From the NCBI GenBank assembly GCA_036558305.1, contig DATBFX010000036.1, forward strand, positions 1 through 13,667: 13,667 nt of DNA, written 5' to 3'. Shown one piece after another: positions 6,239 through 13,283 of the stretch. The stretch is from DATBFX01 sp036558305. Lineage in GTDB: Bacteria > Chloroflexota > Chloroflexia > Thermomicrobiales > UBA6265. Below the pieces are notes generated by a model. The model was given only the letters and a program-made list of their open reading frames with translations. It searched no databases and was not told the origin of the DNA. The number at the start of each line of letters is the position of its first letter. Position 1 is the first letter of the stretch. The translations under genes were made by a program, and so were the position numbers.

Positions 6239-6862
6239 GTGGCCCCCGAACTCTTCCGCGTCGGCGTCGGCGGTCCCGTCGGTTCCGGCAAAACCGCCCT
6301 CATCGAGGCCCTCGTCCCCCGCCTGATCGCCCGCGCTCACCACCCGATCGTCATCACCAACGACGTCTTCACCCAGGAGGACGCCGAGCACGTCCGCCGC
6401 ACCCTCGCCGGCGTCTTCGACCCCGACCGCGTCCTCGGCGTCGAAACCGGTTCCTGTCCCCACACCGCCGTCCGCGACGACCCGACGATGAACCTCGCCG
6501 CCATCGAGGAGTTGACCGGCCGCTTCCCCGACGCCGACCTCCTCCTCCTCGAAAGCGGCGGCGACAACCTCACCCTGACCTTCAGTCCCGCCCTCGCCGA
6601 CCTCTTCCTCTTCGTCATCGACGTCGCCGAGGGCGACAAAATCCCCCGCAAACGCGGCCCCGGCGTCACCCGCTCCGACCTCCTCGTCATCAACAAGGTC
6701 GACCTCGCCCCCTACGTCCGCGCCGACCTCGCCGTCATGGAGCGCGACGCCGCCCGCTTCCGCGACGGCAGACCCTTCGTCTTCACCAACTGCCTGACCG
6801 GCGACGGTCTCGACGAGGTCGTCGCCCACCTCGAACGCGCCACGACCCCCGTCCGCACATGA
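6239..6862 (+). CDS. ureG: Urease accessory GTPase UreG
   Basis: 207 residues, standard UreG length. UreG is the SIMIBI-class GTPase that carries nickel and drives its insertion into UreC within the UreD-UreF-UreG complex. Visible motifs: P-loop 'GPVGSGKT' (12-19), the nickel-binding Cys-Pro-His at C73-P74-H75 in 'GSCPHTAVRDD', 'LLESGGDNL' (103-111), and the guanine-specificity motif NKVD (152-155). The N-terminus lacks the histidine-rich tract some UreG proteins carry. It starts at GTG after a strong GGAGGAG site. The stop overlaps the ureD start (ATGA), indicating translational coupling. Its upstream neighbour is tetR, 26 bp away, with no promoter seen between, so expression probably follows tetR rather than ureABCF. 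Confidence 0.98.
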   Translation: MAPELFRVGVGGPVGSGKTALIEALVPRLIARAHHPIVITNDVFTQEDAEHVRRTLAGVFDPDRVLGVETGSCPHTAVRDDPTMNLAAIEELTGRFPDADLLLLESGGDNLTLTFSPALADLFLFVIDVAEGDKIPRKRGPGVTRSDLLVINKVDLAPYVRADLAVMERDAARFRDGRPFVFTNCLTGDGLDEVVAHLERATTPVRT

Positions 6863-7797
6863 CCGTCGCGTTTTCCCGCGGCGATCCCCGCCACTACACC
6901 CCGGATCGCCTGCCGCGCGAATTCCTCGCCTACGACCAGACCGTCGACCACCTCGACACCGGCCGCCCCGGCAAGGTCGGTCTCCTGGAGGTGACCTTCG
7001 CCTCCGACGGCATCACGCGCCTCGTCCACCACTTCCAGCAAACCCCGCTCCACGTCTTTCGTCCACTTTATGTCGATCCCGGCCGCCCCGATCTCGCCGT
7101 CGTCTACGTCCTCTCCGCCGGCGGCGGCGTCCTGCAGGGCGACCGCTATCGACTCGACGTCGTTTGCGAGGAAGGCGCCGCCGTCCACCTGACCACCCAG
7201 GCGGCGACCAAGCTCTACCGCATGGACCGGAACTACGCCAGCCAACTCCTCCACCTCACCGCCGGCCCCCAGTCGTTTCTCGAATACCTCCCCGACCCGA
7301 TCATCCCTTACCGCGACGCTCGCTTCTTCCAACGCACCCTGCTCACCATCCATCCCACCGCCACCGCCATCCTCGGCGAAACCCTCCTCCCCGGCCGCGT
7401 CGCCCACGGCGAACGCCACGCCTACACCCACTTCGTCGGCCAAACCGAAACCCGCACCCCCGACGGCCGCCTCCTCTTCGCCGACACCATCAACCTCGCC
7501 CCGTCATCGTCCAAACTCCAATCCCCGGGCCGGCTTGGCGACCACGACGTCCTCGCCTCCCTGTTCGTCGTCAGCCAGGTCCTCCGACCCCGCGACCTCA
7601 ACGCCCGCTTGCGCGCCGCCCTCGATCACCATCCCGCGATCGCCGCCGGCGCCAGCGAACTCCCGAACGGCGCCGGCGTCTCCGTCCGCATCCTCGGCCC
7701 GACATCCACCGCGGTCCGGGCCGCGTTACACGCGACCTGGAACGAAGCCCGCCTGGCGGCGATCGGCGTTCCCGCGCCCAACCTGCGCAAACCCTAA
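6859..7797 (+). CDS. ureD: Urease accessory protein UreD (UreH)
   Basis: 312 residues. UreD is the scaffold that binds apo-urease and recruits UreF and UreG, providing a route for nickel into the active site. Family signatures include 'RPLYVDPGRPDLAVVYVLS', 'GGGVLQGDRYRLDV', 'AAVHLTTQAATKLYRMD', 'QSFLEYLPDPIIPYRDARF' and 'LPGRVAHGER'. ATG at 6859 overlaps the ureG stop by 4 bp, so the two are translationally coupled. The gene ends at TAA 7795-7797. A small hairpin AAACC-CTAAC-GGTTT surrounds the stop, and a decayed TetR tail follows. The 'ureG then ureD' pair separated from ureABCF is the unusual feature. Identity confident; partner binding is inferred from family. Confidence 0.96.
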   Translation: MTVAFSRGDPRHYTPDRLPREFLAYDQTVDHLDTGRPGKVGLLEVTFASDGITRLVHHFQQTPLHVFRPLYVDPGRPDLAVVYVLSAGGGVLQGDRYRLDVVCEEGAAVHLTTQAATKLYRMDRNYASQLLHLTAGPQSFLEYLPDPIIPYRDARFFQRTLLTIHPTATAILGETLLPGRVAHGERHAYTHFVGQTETRTPDGRLLFADTINLAPSSSKLQSPGRLGDHDVLASLFVVSQVLRPRDLNARLRAALDHHPAIAAGASELPNGAGVSVRILGPTSTAVRAALHATWNEARLAAIGVPAPNLRKP

Positions 7798-7848
7798 CGG
7801 TTTCCCTTGCCCAAGTCGGTCGCGGCCGGGCGATGCGAGCGCGTTCAG

Positions 7849-8001
7849 ACCGCCGGCGCTATCCGCCCGCGCGACGTCGATTTCACTCTCTTCATCTGGT
7901 TGGTCGGCGACGCCCGCACGAGCCGCGAAGTGGAAGCCGAGGAGACCGTCGACGTCTGCTTCCACCGCGTGGGCCCGGTCAGCGCACGGCCCCACCCGTG
8001 A
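7849..8001 (+). pseudogene. Remnant resembling the C-terminus of a TetR regulator
   Basis: An open stretch from about 7807 ends at TGA 7999-8001. Its last ~50 residues align by eye with the end of the intact TetR encoded at 5607-6212: 'TAGAIRPRDVDF' against 'TRGEIRDVDVDF', and 'EVEAEETVDVCFHRV' against 'GEAEAEKIVDVFFNGV', with a similar Pro-rich last few residues and the stop at the equivalent place. About eight residues are missing between the two blocks. No helix-turn-helix precedes it, because ureD occupies that position. I read it as the tail of a lost tetR paralogue on the same strand. It could instead be a very small expressed peptide (TTG start at 7807), but no ribosome binding site supports this. 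Confidence 0.55.
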
Positions 8002-8180
8002 CGTCCTCCTCGAACGCGGCGGCGACGACCAGTCTTTGGAGTGCCTTCTTGTCCGTACCCCCACCCAGGACAAATTGTCCCAACCCGAATCGGGGCGCTC
8101 GCCACTATCGACGGGACACCCGCCACTCTAGATTGGTCCCAGTCCACCGGACCCGTCGGTAGAAGTCAGGAGGGAAACAG
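8002..8180. other. Intergenic region upstream of the cupin gene
   Basis: No gene is seen. A 13-bp perfect palindrome GGACAA-A-TTGTCC lies at 8068-8080, and its half-site TTGTCC recurs at 8049-8054. This is a candidate operator about 100 bp before the cupin start. AGGAGGG at 8168-8174 is a strong ribosome binding site 6 bases before ATG 8181. I could not assign a convincing -35/-10 pair. Confidence 0.5.
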
Positions 8181-8720
8181 ATGCGCCGGATGTCGATCGT
8201 TGTGCCGATCATCGCGCTCGTCCTCGCCGGTTGGTTCGCGACCGGAAGGGTGCCGCTTGGAGCGGTCGCCCAGGAGGGGACGCCGTCGGCCGGGGAGTCG
8301 GGTCTGCCGGAAGGGTTCGCCTTCGAGGCGCTCGCCTACGGACCGGTCACCACGCTGCCCTCGCTCCCGGCCGCCGCCGTCATGGCCCGCCTGACGCTCC
8401 AACCCGGCGCCCGCATCCCCGACGACGAACCGGACGCTCCGACGTCGGTCTTCACCCTCTTCTACGTGGAAAGCGGCACGCTCACCCTGGTTGGCGACAA
8501 GCCGTTCACCGTCACCCGCGGCACCAAGCTGGGCGCCGAAATGGCGAATCCCAACGGCGACATCACCAAGTCGCAGGAAGCGGTCCCGGCCGCGACCGAA
8601 GTGAAGCTCGGCGCGGGCGATTCGACCATCGTGCCGGGAGACGTGAAGGGCGAAGCGCGCAATGATGGGGCGGCACCGGTCGTGATGCTTCTCGTGGAGA
8701 TCGAACCGACCGGCGCGTAG
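8181..8720 (+). CDS. Secreted cupin-like protein without histidine
   Basis: 179 residues. The first ~30 form a Sec-type signal peptide: 'MRRMSIVVPIIALVLAG', ending 'GAVA' before 'QEGTPSAG'. The rest is a single cupin barrel: the first strand pair 'VMARLTLQPGARIPDDE', then 'FTLFYVESGTLTLVGD', and the second motif 'LGAGDSTIVPGDVKGEARN'. Canonical cupins use two His and a Glu in motif 1 and a His in motif 2. This protein contains no histidine and no cysteine at all, so classic metal-dependent catalysis is unlikely; it may bind a ligand. AGGAGGG precedes the ATG; a second ATG (8190) is possible. It is a lone gene, with a strong hairpin after the stop. Substrate and role are unknown. Confidence 0.8.
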   Translation: MRRMSIVVPIIALVLAGWFATGRVPLGAVAQEGTPSAGESGLPEGFAFEALAYGPVTTLPSLPAAAVMARLTLQPGARIPDDEPDAPTSVFTLFYVESGTLTLVGDKPFTVTRGTKLGAEMANPNGDITKSQEAVPAATEVKLGAGDSTIVPGDVKGEARNDGAAPVVMLLVEIEPTGA

Positions 8721-8740
8721 ACCCGGCACCGGAACGCGGT

Positions 8741-8771
8741 GGCCGGGCGCCGATGCTATCGGCGCCCGGCC
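8741..8771. terminator. Perfect 14-bp hairpin after the cupin gene
   Basis: GGCCGGGCGCCGAT (8741-8754) pairs with ATCGGCGCCCGGCC (8758-8771) around a GCT loop, 20 bp after the cupin stop. No T-tract follows. It is a likely transcription end separating the cupin from the two-component operon. Confidence 0.6.
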
Positions 8772-8854
8772 GCGCTCCGCAATCGATCGTAAGATACGCA
8801 CCAATCTCGATCCATCCGCCCGATTGTCGACCGCGCTCCGTCGGGAGAACCTCC

Positions 8855-10954
8855 ATGGCGTCGACTCTCCCCATTCGGCTCCGCACCCGCGCCGCGACGG
8901 AACCGCCGCGATTGACGCCGGTCGCGATCCGTGTCCTCCAGACCGGCTGGATCGCCGTCGAGTTCGTCGCGCTGGTCTTCGGGATCGTCGCCACCCCGGC
9001 GCTCGCGCGTCGCTACCAGACGGTCTGCGACGTCCAGATCTGCAGCGACCTGCTACCCCGACCGAACCAGCACACGATCGACGTGCTCGCCCGTCTCGGC
9101 GTTTCGCTGCACAACTACGCGATCCTGATGGTCGCCCTGGACTGGCTCTACCCGCTCCTCTGGGGTGCCGTCGGCGCGGTCGTCATGCTCCGGCGTCCGC
9201 GCGATCCGGTCGCGCTCCTGGTGGCGTACGCCGGCTGCGCCGCGGCCTACTCCAGCTTTGCCCTCGCCTACGAGGCCGCACACCCCGACGTCGATCTCCC
9301 CTCCCGCGCGGTCACCTTCGGCGCGCGCATCCTCGGTCCCCTCTTGCTCGGGCTCTTCCCGAACGGGCGCTGGGTCCCCCGCTGGACGCGCTGGGTCGCG
9401 GCCGCCGGCGTCGTCTGGGCGACGATCATCGCCCTCGTGGGACAACCGTTGCCTCCCCTCGTCGACGACCTGGACGCCGTGGGCAGCCTCCTCCTCTGGG
9501 GCATCCTCATCGGCGCCCAGATCTACCGCTACCGACGGGTCTCGCAGACGATCGAGCGGCAGCAAACCACATGGCTGCTCTACGGCGTCGCGCTCTACGT
9601 CGGGAACGCCGCCCTCGTCATGGTGGCCTGGCCCTTCGGGCTGGCGGGTCGCTACCAACTCGCCTTCGTCCCGCTCTGCTACGGCGGCTCGGCCGCACTG
9701 GCGATCACCATCGGCATCGCCATCCTGCGGTACCGCCTTTTCGCCATCGACGTCGTCCTCAACCGCACCCTCGTCTACACCGGTCTCACCGCCGGTCTCG
9801 TCGGCGTCTACGCCCTGATCGTCGGCGGTCTCGGCACCCTGCTCCGCGCCCGCGGCGAACCCGTGATCGCCATCCTCGCCGCCGGTCTCATCGCCCTCCT
9901 CTTCGCCCCCTTCCGCGATCGCCTCCAACGCGCCGCCAACCGCCTCGTCTACGGCAACCGCGACGAACCCTACGCCGTCCTCACCCGCCTCGGCCGCCGC
10001 CTCGAAGCCAGTCTCGACCCCGAAACCGTCCTGCCCTCCATCGTCGAAACCGTCGGCGCCGCCCTCAAACTGCCGTACGCCGCGATCGCCCTCCACCAGG
10101 GCGACGGCGGGCTCGTCGCCACCTACGGCACCTCCCCGGTCCGTCCACCCGTCGCCGTCCCCCTCGTCTATCAGGGTGCCCCGATCGGCGACCTCCTCCT
10201 CGCCCCCCGCACCGGCGAGACCGCCCTCTCCCGCGCCGACCGCCGCCTGGTCGACGACCTCGCCGCCCACGCCGGCGTCGCCGCCCACGCCGTCCGCCTC
10301 ACCCGCGACCTCCAGCAAGCCCGCGAACGTCTCGTCGCCGCCCGCGAGGAGGAACGGCGCCGGTTGCGCCGCGATCTCCACGACGGTCTCGGCCCCATCC
10401 TCGCCAGCCAGGCGCTGACGATCGACGCCGCCCGTGCCCTGATGACCACCGACCCGACCACCGCGGAGACCCTCCTGCTCGACCTCAAATCCCAGGGCCA
10501 AACCGCCGTCGCCGACGTCCGCCGCCTCGTCTACGCCCTCCGCCCGCCCGCCCTCGACGACCTCGGTCTCGTCGCCGCCATCCGCCAGGAAGCCACTCCC
10601 TACGAACGTACCGGTCTCCGGGTCACCGTCGAGGCGCCCGACCCGCTCCCGCCCCTCCCGGCCGCCGTCGAGGTCGCCGCGTTTCGCATCGCCCAGGAGG
10701 CGCTGACCAACGCCGTCCGCCACGCCGACGCTCACACCTGCACGATCACCCTCTCCCCGACCGACCATCCACCCTCCCTCTTCGTCGAGATCGCGGACGA
10801 CGGGCGCGGCCTTCCGTCGACCTCCAGGGCCGGCGTCGGCACCGCCTCCATGCGCGAGCGCGCCGAGGAACTCGGCGGCTCCTTCGGCATCGAGCAGCAC
10901 CCCGCGGGCGGCGTCCGCGTCAGCGCCCGGCTTCCCGTGCCGCGAGAGGACTGA
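8855..10954 (+). CDS. Membrane sensor histidine kinase (NarL/DesK-type, HisKA_3)
   Basis: 699 residues from ATG 8855, chosen because GGGAG lies 7 bases upstream; the frame is open back to 8753, but those residues run through the hairpin. The N-terminal half (about 22-375) is a multi-pass membrane region. Its first outer loop contains two cysteines, C58 and C63, in 'YQTVCDVQICSD'. A GAF-like domain follows (about 395-485: 'LDPETVLPSIVETVGAAL' to 'HAGVAAHAVRL'). A coiled stretch leads to the HisKA_3 phosphoacceptor 'EEERRRLRRDLHDGLGP' with H509. The HATPase_c domain holds N619 (EALTNAVRH), D649 (ADDGRGL) and the glycine-rich 'GVGTASMRERAEELGGSFG'. It phosphorylates the regulator encoded 6 bp downstream. 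The signal is unknown; the cysteine pair suggests a redox or metal cue, which is speculative. Confidence 0.93.
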   Translation: MASTLPIRLRTRAATEPPRLTPVAIRVLQTGWIAVEFVALVFGIVATPALARRYQTVCDVQICSDLLPRPNQHTIDVLARLGVSLHNYAILMVALDWLYPLLWGAVGAVVMLRRPRDPVALLVAYAGCAAAYSSFALAYEAAHPDVDLPSRAVTFGARILGPLLLGLFPNGRWVPRWTRWVAAAGVVWATIIALVGQPLPPLVDDLDAVGSLLLWGILIGAQIYRYRRVSQTIERQQTTWLLYGVALYVGNAALVMVAWPFGLAGRYQLAFVPLCYGGSAALAITIGIAILRYRLFAIDVVLNRTLVYTGLTAGLVGVYALIVGGLGTLLRARGEPVIAILAAGLIALLFAPFRDRLQRAANRLVYGNRDEPYAVLTRLGRRLEASLDPETVLPSIVETVGAALKLPYAAIALHQGDGGLVATYGTSPVRPPVAVPLVYQGAPIGDLLLAPRTGETALSRADRRLVDDLAAHAGVAAHAVRLTRDLQQARERLVAAREEERRRLRRDLHDGLGPILASQALTIDAARALMTTDPTTAETLLLDLKSQGQTAVADVRRLVYALRPPALDDLGLVAAIRQEATPYERTGLRVTVEAPDPLPPLPAAVEVAAFRIAQEALTNAVRHADAHTCTITLSPTDHPPSLFVEIADDGRGLPSTSRAGVGTASMRERAEELGGSFGIEQHPAGGVRVSARLPVPRED

Positions 10955-10960
10955 TCGGCG

Positions 10961-11617
10961 ATGGCGCCCCTCCGCATCCTGGTCGTCGACGACCACCCCG
11001 TCTTCCGCTACGGACTCAGGGCCATCCTCGCGACCATGCCGGAGACCGAACTGGTCGGGGAAGCCTGCACCGAAGACGAGGCCGTCGCCCAGGCGCTGTC
11101 GCTCCGGCCCGACGTCGTCCTCATGGATCTCACTCTCCCCGGCGGCAGCGGCATCGCGGCGACACACCGCATCGTCGCCGAGCTGCCCAACACCGCCGTC
11201 CTCGTCGTCACCATGCTCGAAGACCGCGACGCCCTCCTCGCCGCTATGCGCGCCGGCGCCCGCGGCTACCTCCTCAAGGGCGCCGACGGCGAGCAGACAC
11301 TCCGGGCCATCCGCGCCGTCGCCGACGGCGAAGCGATCTTCAGCCCGGCGATGGCGCAACACCTGATCGAACACGTCGCCACCGTTCCACAGAACCGTTA
11401 TGCACAGGGACCAGATGGCACCTTCTCCGACCTCACGGACCGCGAGCGCGAAGTCCTCGGCCTCCTCGCCCGTGGTCTCACCAACGCCGCCATCGCCGAA
11501 CACCTGTTCCTCAGCCCCAAGACTGTGCGCAACCACGTCAGCAACATTTTTGGCAAACTCCAGGTCGCCGACAGATCGGAAGCCATCGTCCGCGCCCGCG
11601 AGGCCGGATGGGGATAG
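10961..11617 (+). CDS. LuxR/NarL-type response regulator
   Basis: 218 residues. The receiver domain (about 4-120) shows the acidic pair D10-D11, phosphoacceptor D56 in 'DVVLMDLTLPGG', T84 and K106 (YLLKG). The C-terminal LuxR-type helix-turn-helix (about 158-215) reads 'LTDREREVLGLLARGLTN' followed by 'IAEHLFLSPKTVRNHVSNIF'. It begins 6 bp after the sensor kinase stop, so the pair is one operon, and phosphotransfer from H509 of that kinase is expected. GAGAGGA near the end of the kinase gene can serve as ribosome binding site. No target is identified. The inverted repeats upstream of the next gene are candidate binding sites by position only. Confidence 0.95.
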   Translation: MAPLRILVVDDHPVFRYGLRAILATMPETELVGEACTEDEAVAQALSLRPDVVLMDLTLPGGSGIAATHRIVAELPNTAVLVVTMLEDRDALLAAMRAGARGYLLKGADGEQTLRAIRAVADGEAIFSPAMAQHLIEHVATVPQNRYAQGPDGTFSDLTDREREVLGLLARGLTNAAIAEHLFLSPKTVRNHVSNIFGKLQVADRSEAIVRAREAGWG

Positions 11618-11749
11618 CGTCCGCTCGCTCCTCTGGCCGAGCCGCCGGCGGCCTCACGACGCCCACGGCAGAGCAGAGAACGTACGTGAAGCGACCGCGG
11701 GTGGCAGGACAGGCAGACGATCGGCCGGTTGCCGCGGTATCCATCACGA

Positions 11750-11870
11750 TGGCTCCGCTTCGCCGTCAACCCTGGCAGCGTCGGCAAGTCGCACCTGACC
11801 CTCGCCATCGCGGTTTCGCCCCCAACCTGGCGGGCCGCTTCCGCGTCTCCGAATTGGCAACGGGCGGTTG
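11750..11870 (+). pseudogene. Possible remnant of a P-loop ATPase (AAA_25/RepA- or IstB-like)
   Basis: One frame reads 'RFAVNPGSVGKSHLTLAIAV', which resembles the Walker A segment of helicase-loader or IstB-type ATPases (consensus GxPGxGKSHLxLAxA). The first glycine is replaced and one residue inserted. After this the frame loses sense, but the next frame gives 'NLAGRFRVSELATGG', like the segment that follows Walker A in IstB, suggesting a frameshift. There is no start, no Walker B and no intact domain. It could be chance in GC-rich DNA. If real, it is a mobile-element trace between the two-component operon and the oxidoreductase. Confidence 0.35.
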
Positions 11871-11996
11871 CCAGCACGTGGTGCCTGGTCCCCTTGGCAA
11901 CTCATCGGGTCACTGGAATGAGTTGCCGCGGCGTCAGGCGCGGCTGTTAGACTACCGGCAACCGCAATTGCGCCGGTTCGTGGCAACGCAACCGGC
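11856..11996. repeat. Cluster of inverted GGCAAC/GTTGCC repeats
   Basis: GGCAAC occurs at 11856, 11896, 11957 and 11982; GTTGCC occurs at 11867 and 11922, with an outlier at 11728. TGGCAAC-GGGCG-GTTGCCA forms a hairpin at 11855-11873. GGCAACTCAT (11896-11905) pairs perfectly with ATGAGTTGCC (11918-11927) across 12 nt. GCCGGTT/AACCGGC adds a third stem. The cluster ends about 55 bp before the oxidoreductase start, where operators or a structured leader would sit. Confidence 0.6.
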
Positions 11997-12050
11997 CAAA
12001 TGGCACGCTCGAAGGCCGCGGTCCCTTCGGAGTACCAGAGGAGGAGCGCC

Positions 12051-13277
12051 ATGGTTGTGGAGATCGAGCGAGAGCCTACCCGCTACAGCCGGCGGGTGTT
12101 GATCGCGCGGCTGGCGGCCGCGGGGTTCGCCGCCCCGGTCGTCGCGTCGATCGTCGCGGATGGGGCCTGGGCTCAGGACGCGGCGACTCCGACCGCCGAG
12201 ACGTTTACGAGCCCGTTCACCACGATTCCTCCGAGCGACGATCCCGCCCAGTCCCTCGCGTCCGTCGGCGTCGATCAACCGCTGATCCCGCACGGCGGCT
12301 TCAACTTCGGCACCCCGCCGGAACTGGTCGATGGCCTCGACGTCGCCAACAATGCCTTCTTCATCCGTTCCCACGGTCCGTCGGCCAAACTCGACGACCC
12401 GTCGCAATACCGCCTTCAGGTCGTTGGTCAGGTTGACAACCCGCTGACGCTGACCCTGGACGATCTCCGGGCGATGCCGCAGCGGACGTTCCAATCGTTT
12501 CTGGAGTGCTCCGGCAACGGGCGCGGGTTCTTCTCCCCGGCAGCCAACGGCGGGCAATGGCGCAACGACGCCATCGGCAACGCCGAGTGGAGCGGCGTTC
12601 CCCTGCGCGACGTCCTCGCCAAGGCCGGGGTCAAGGACGGCGCGATCGACGTCGTCTCTCAGGGCGGCGACTTTCCCGAGATGCAGCGCGGTCTGCCGAT
12701 CGACGTCGCGCTGGGCGCGGACACCCTGCTCGTGCTCAACATGAACGGCGATGATCTGCCGGCGCCGCACGGCGGCCCCGTGCGTCTGTTCGTCCCGGGT
12801 TGGGGCGGCATCGCCTCGACCAAGTGGCTGATCGGCCTGACCGTGCTCGACCGGCCGTTCCAGGGCGACTTCAACGTCAAGAACTACATCGTGGTCGACG
12901 CCCAAGGCCAGACCTTGCGGCCGGTGCGCGAGATGCCGGTTTCGTCCGCCATCTGGATGCCCGCCCCCGGCGTCCAGGTGCAGGCGGGATCGGTGCCGAT
13001 CGCCGGCTACGCCTGGTCCGGACTGGGCGGCATCGCCAAGGTCGAGATCTCGACCGACAACGGTCTCAACTGGACCGAAGCCTCGATCACCCAGAACGGC
13101 GGCGAGCATTCCTGGGCCCGGTTCGAGTACACCTGGGACGCCAAACCCGGCCCGACCGGACTCCTCACCCGCGCCACCGACGACCGGGGGACCACCCAAC
13201 CCGACCAGGTGCCGTGGAACAAACTCGGCTACCAGTACAACGCCGTCCAGCGGGTGCTCGTCACGGTAACGGCCTGA
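12051..13277 (+). CDS. Tat-exported molybdopterin oxidoreductase, sulfite oxidase family
   Basis: 408 residues from ATG 12051, with GAGGAGGAG just upstream; the frame is open back to 12000 but those residues add nothing. The twin-arginine signal 'YSRRVLIARLAAAGFAAP' (12-29) and likely cleavage after 'GAWA' (38-41) predict export of the folded cofactor-loaded enzyme. The molybdopterin domain shows 'QYRLQVVGQVDNPLTLTLDD' and the molybdenum-ligand cysteine C153 in 'FLECSGNGRGFF'. 'GGPVRLFVPGWGGIASTKWL' is the conserved substrate/cofactor region. The C-terminal Ig-like dimerisation domain follows ('AWSGLGGIAKVEISTDNG'). It resembles bacterial SoxC/SorA-type sulfite dehydrogenases, but with no heme domain or cytochrome partner in view the substrate is not certain. 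It is alone on its strand and is followed by two hairpins. Confidence 0.93.
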   Translation: MVVEIEREPTRYSRRVLIARLAAAGFAAPVVASIVADGAWAQDAATPTAETFTSPFTTIPPSDDPAQSLASVGVDQPLIPHGGFNFGTPPELVDGLDVANNAFFIRSHGPSAKLDDPSQYRLQVVGQVDNPLTLTLDDLRAMPQRTFQSFLECSGNGRGFFSPAANGGQWRNDAIGNAEWSGVPLRDVLAKAGVKDGAIDVVSQGGDFPEMQRGLPIDVALGADTLLVLNMNGDDLPAPHGGPVRLFVPGWGGIASTKWLIGLTVLDRPFQGDFNVKNYIVVDAQGQTLRPVREMPVSSAIWMPAPGVQVQAGSVPIAGYAWSGLGGIAKVEISTDNGLNWTEASITQNGGEHSWARFEYTWDAKPGPTGLLTRATDDRGTTQPDQVPWNKLGYQYNAVQRVLVTVTA

Positions 13278-13283
13278 TCCGAC

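Larger units (their letters stand above)
11618..12050. other. 433-bp intergenic region with remnant and repeats
   Basis: No intact gene. A 12-bp palindrome GCCGCCGGCGGC (11641-11652) lies just after the response regulator stop and could end that operon. A P-loop ATPase-like fragment spans roughly 11750-11870. Seven copies of GGCAAC/GTTGCC lie between 11728 and 11987, several forming hairpins. CGCAATTGCG (11963-11972) is a perfect palindrome. GCCGGTT (11972-11978) pairs with AACCGGC (11990-11996). GAGGAGGAG (12038-12046) is the ribosome binding site of the next gene. Confidence 0.6.

Noticed and set aside
7164..8162. 332-codon Arg/Pro-rich frame overlapping ureD
   Set aside because: Off-frame shadow of ureD; composition is typical of frame-shifted reading of GC-rich DNA.
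8753..8854. Upstream extension of the sensor kinase
   Set aside because: It runs through a terminator-like hairpin and lacks a ribosome binding site; GGGAG before ATG 8855 gives a better start.
9053..11536. 827-codon minus-strand open frame
   Set aside because: Gly/Asp/Glu/Val-rich shadow of the sensor kinase and response regulator; no domain and no ribosome binding site noted.
8824..12102. 1092-codon plus-strand open frame over kinase, regulator and gap
   Set aside because: Arg/Pro-rich and off-frame relative to the kinase and regulator, which carry complete catalytic motifs. It has no recognisable domain.
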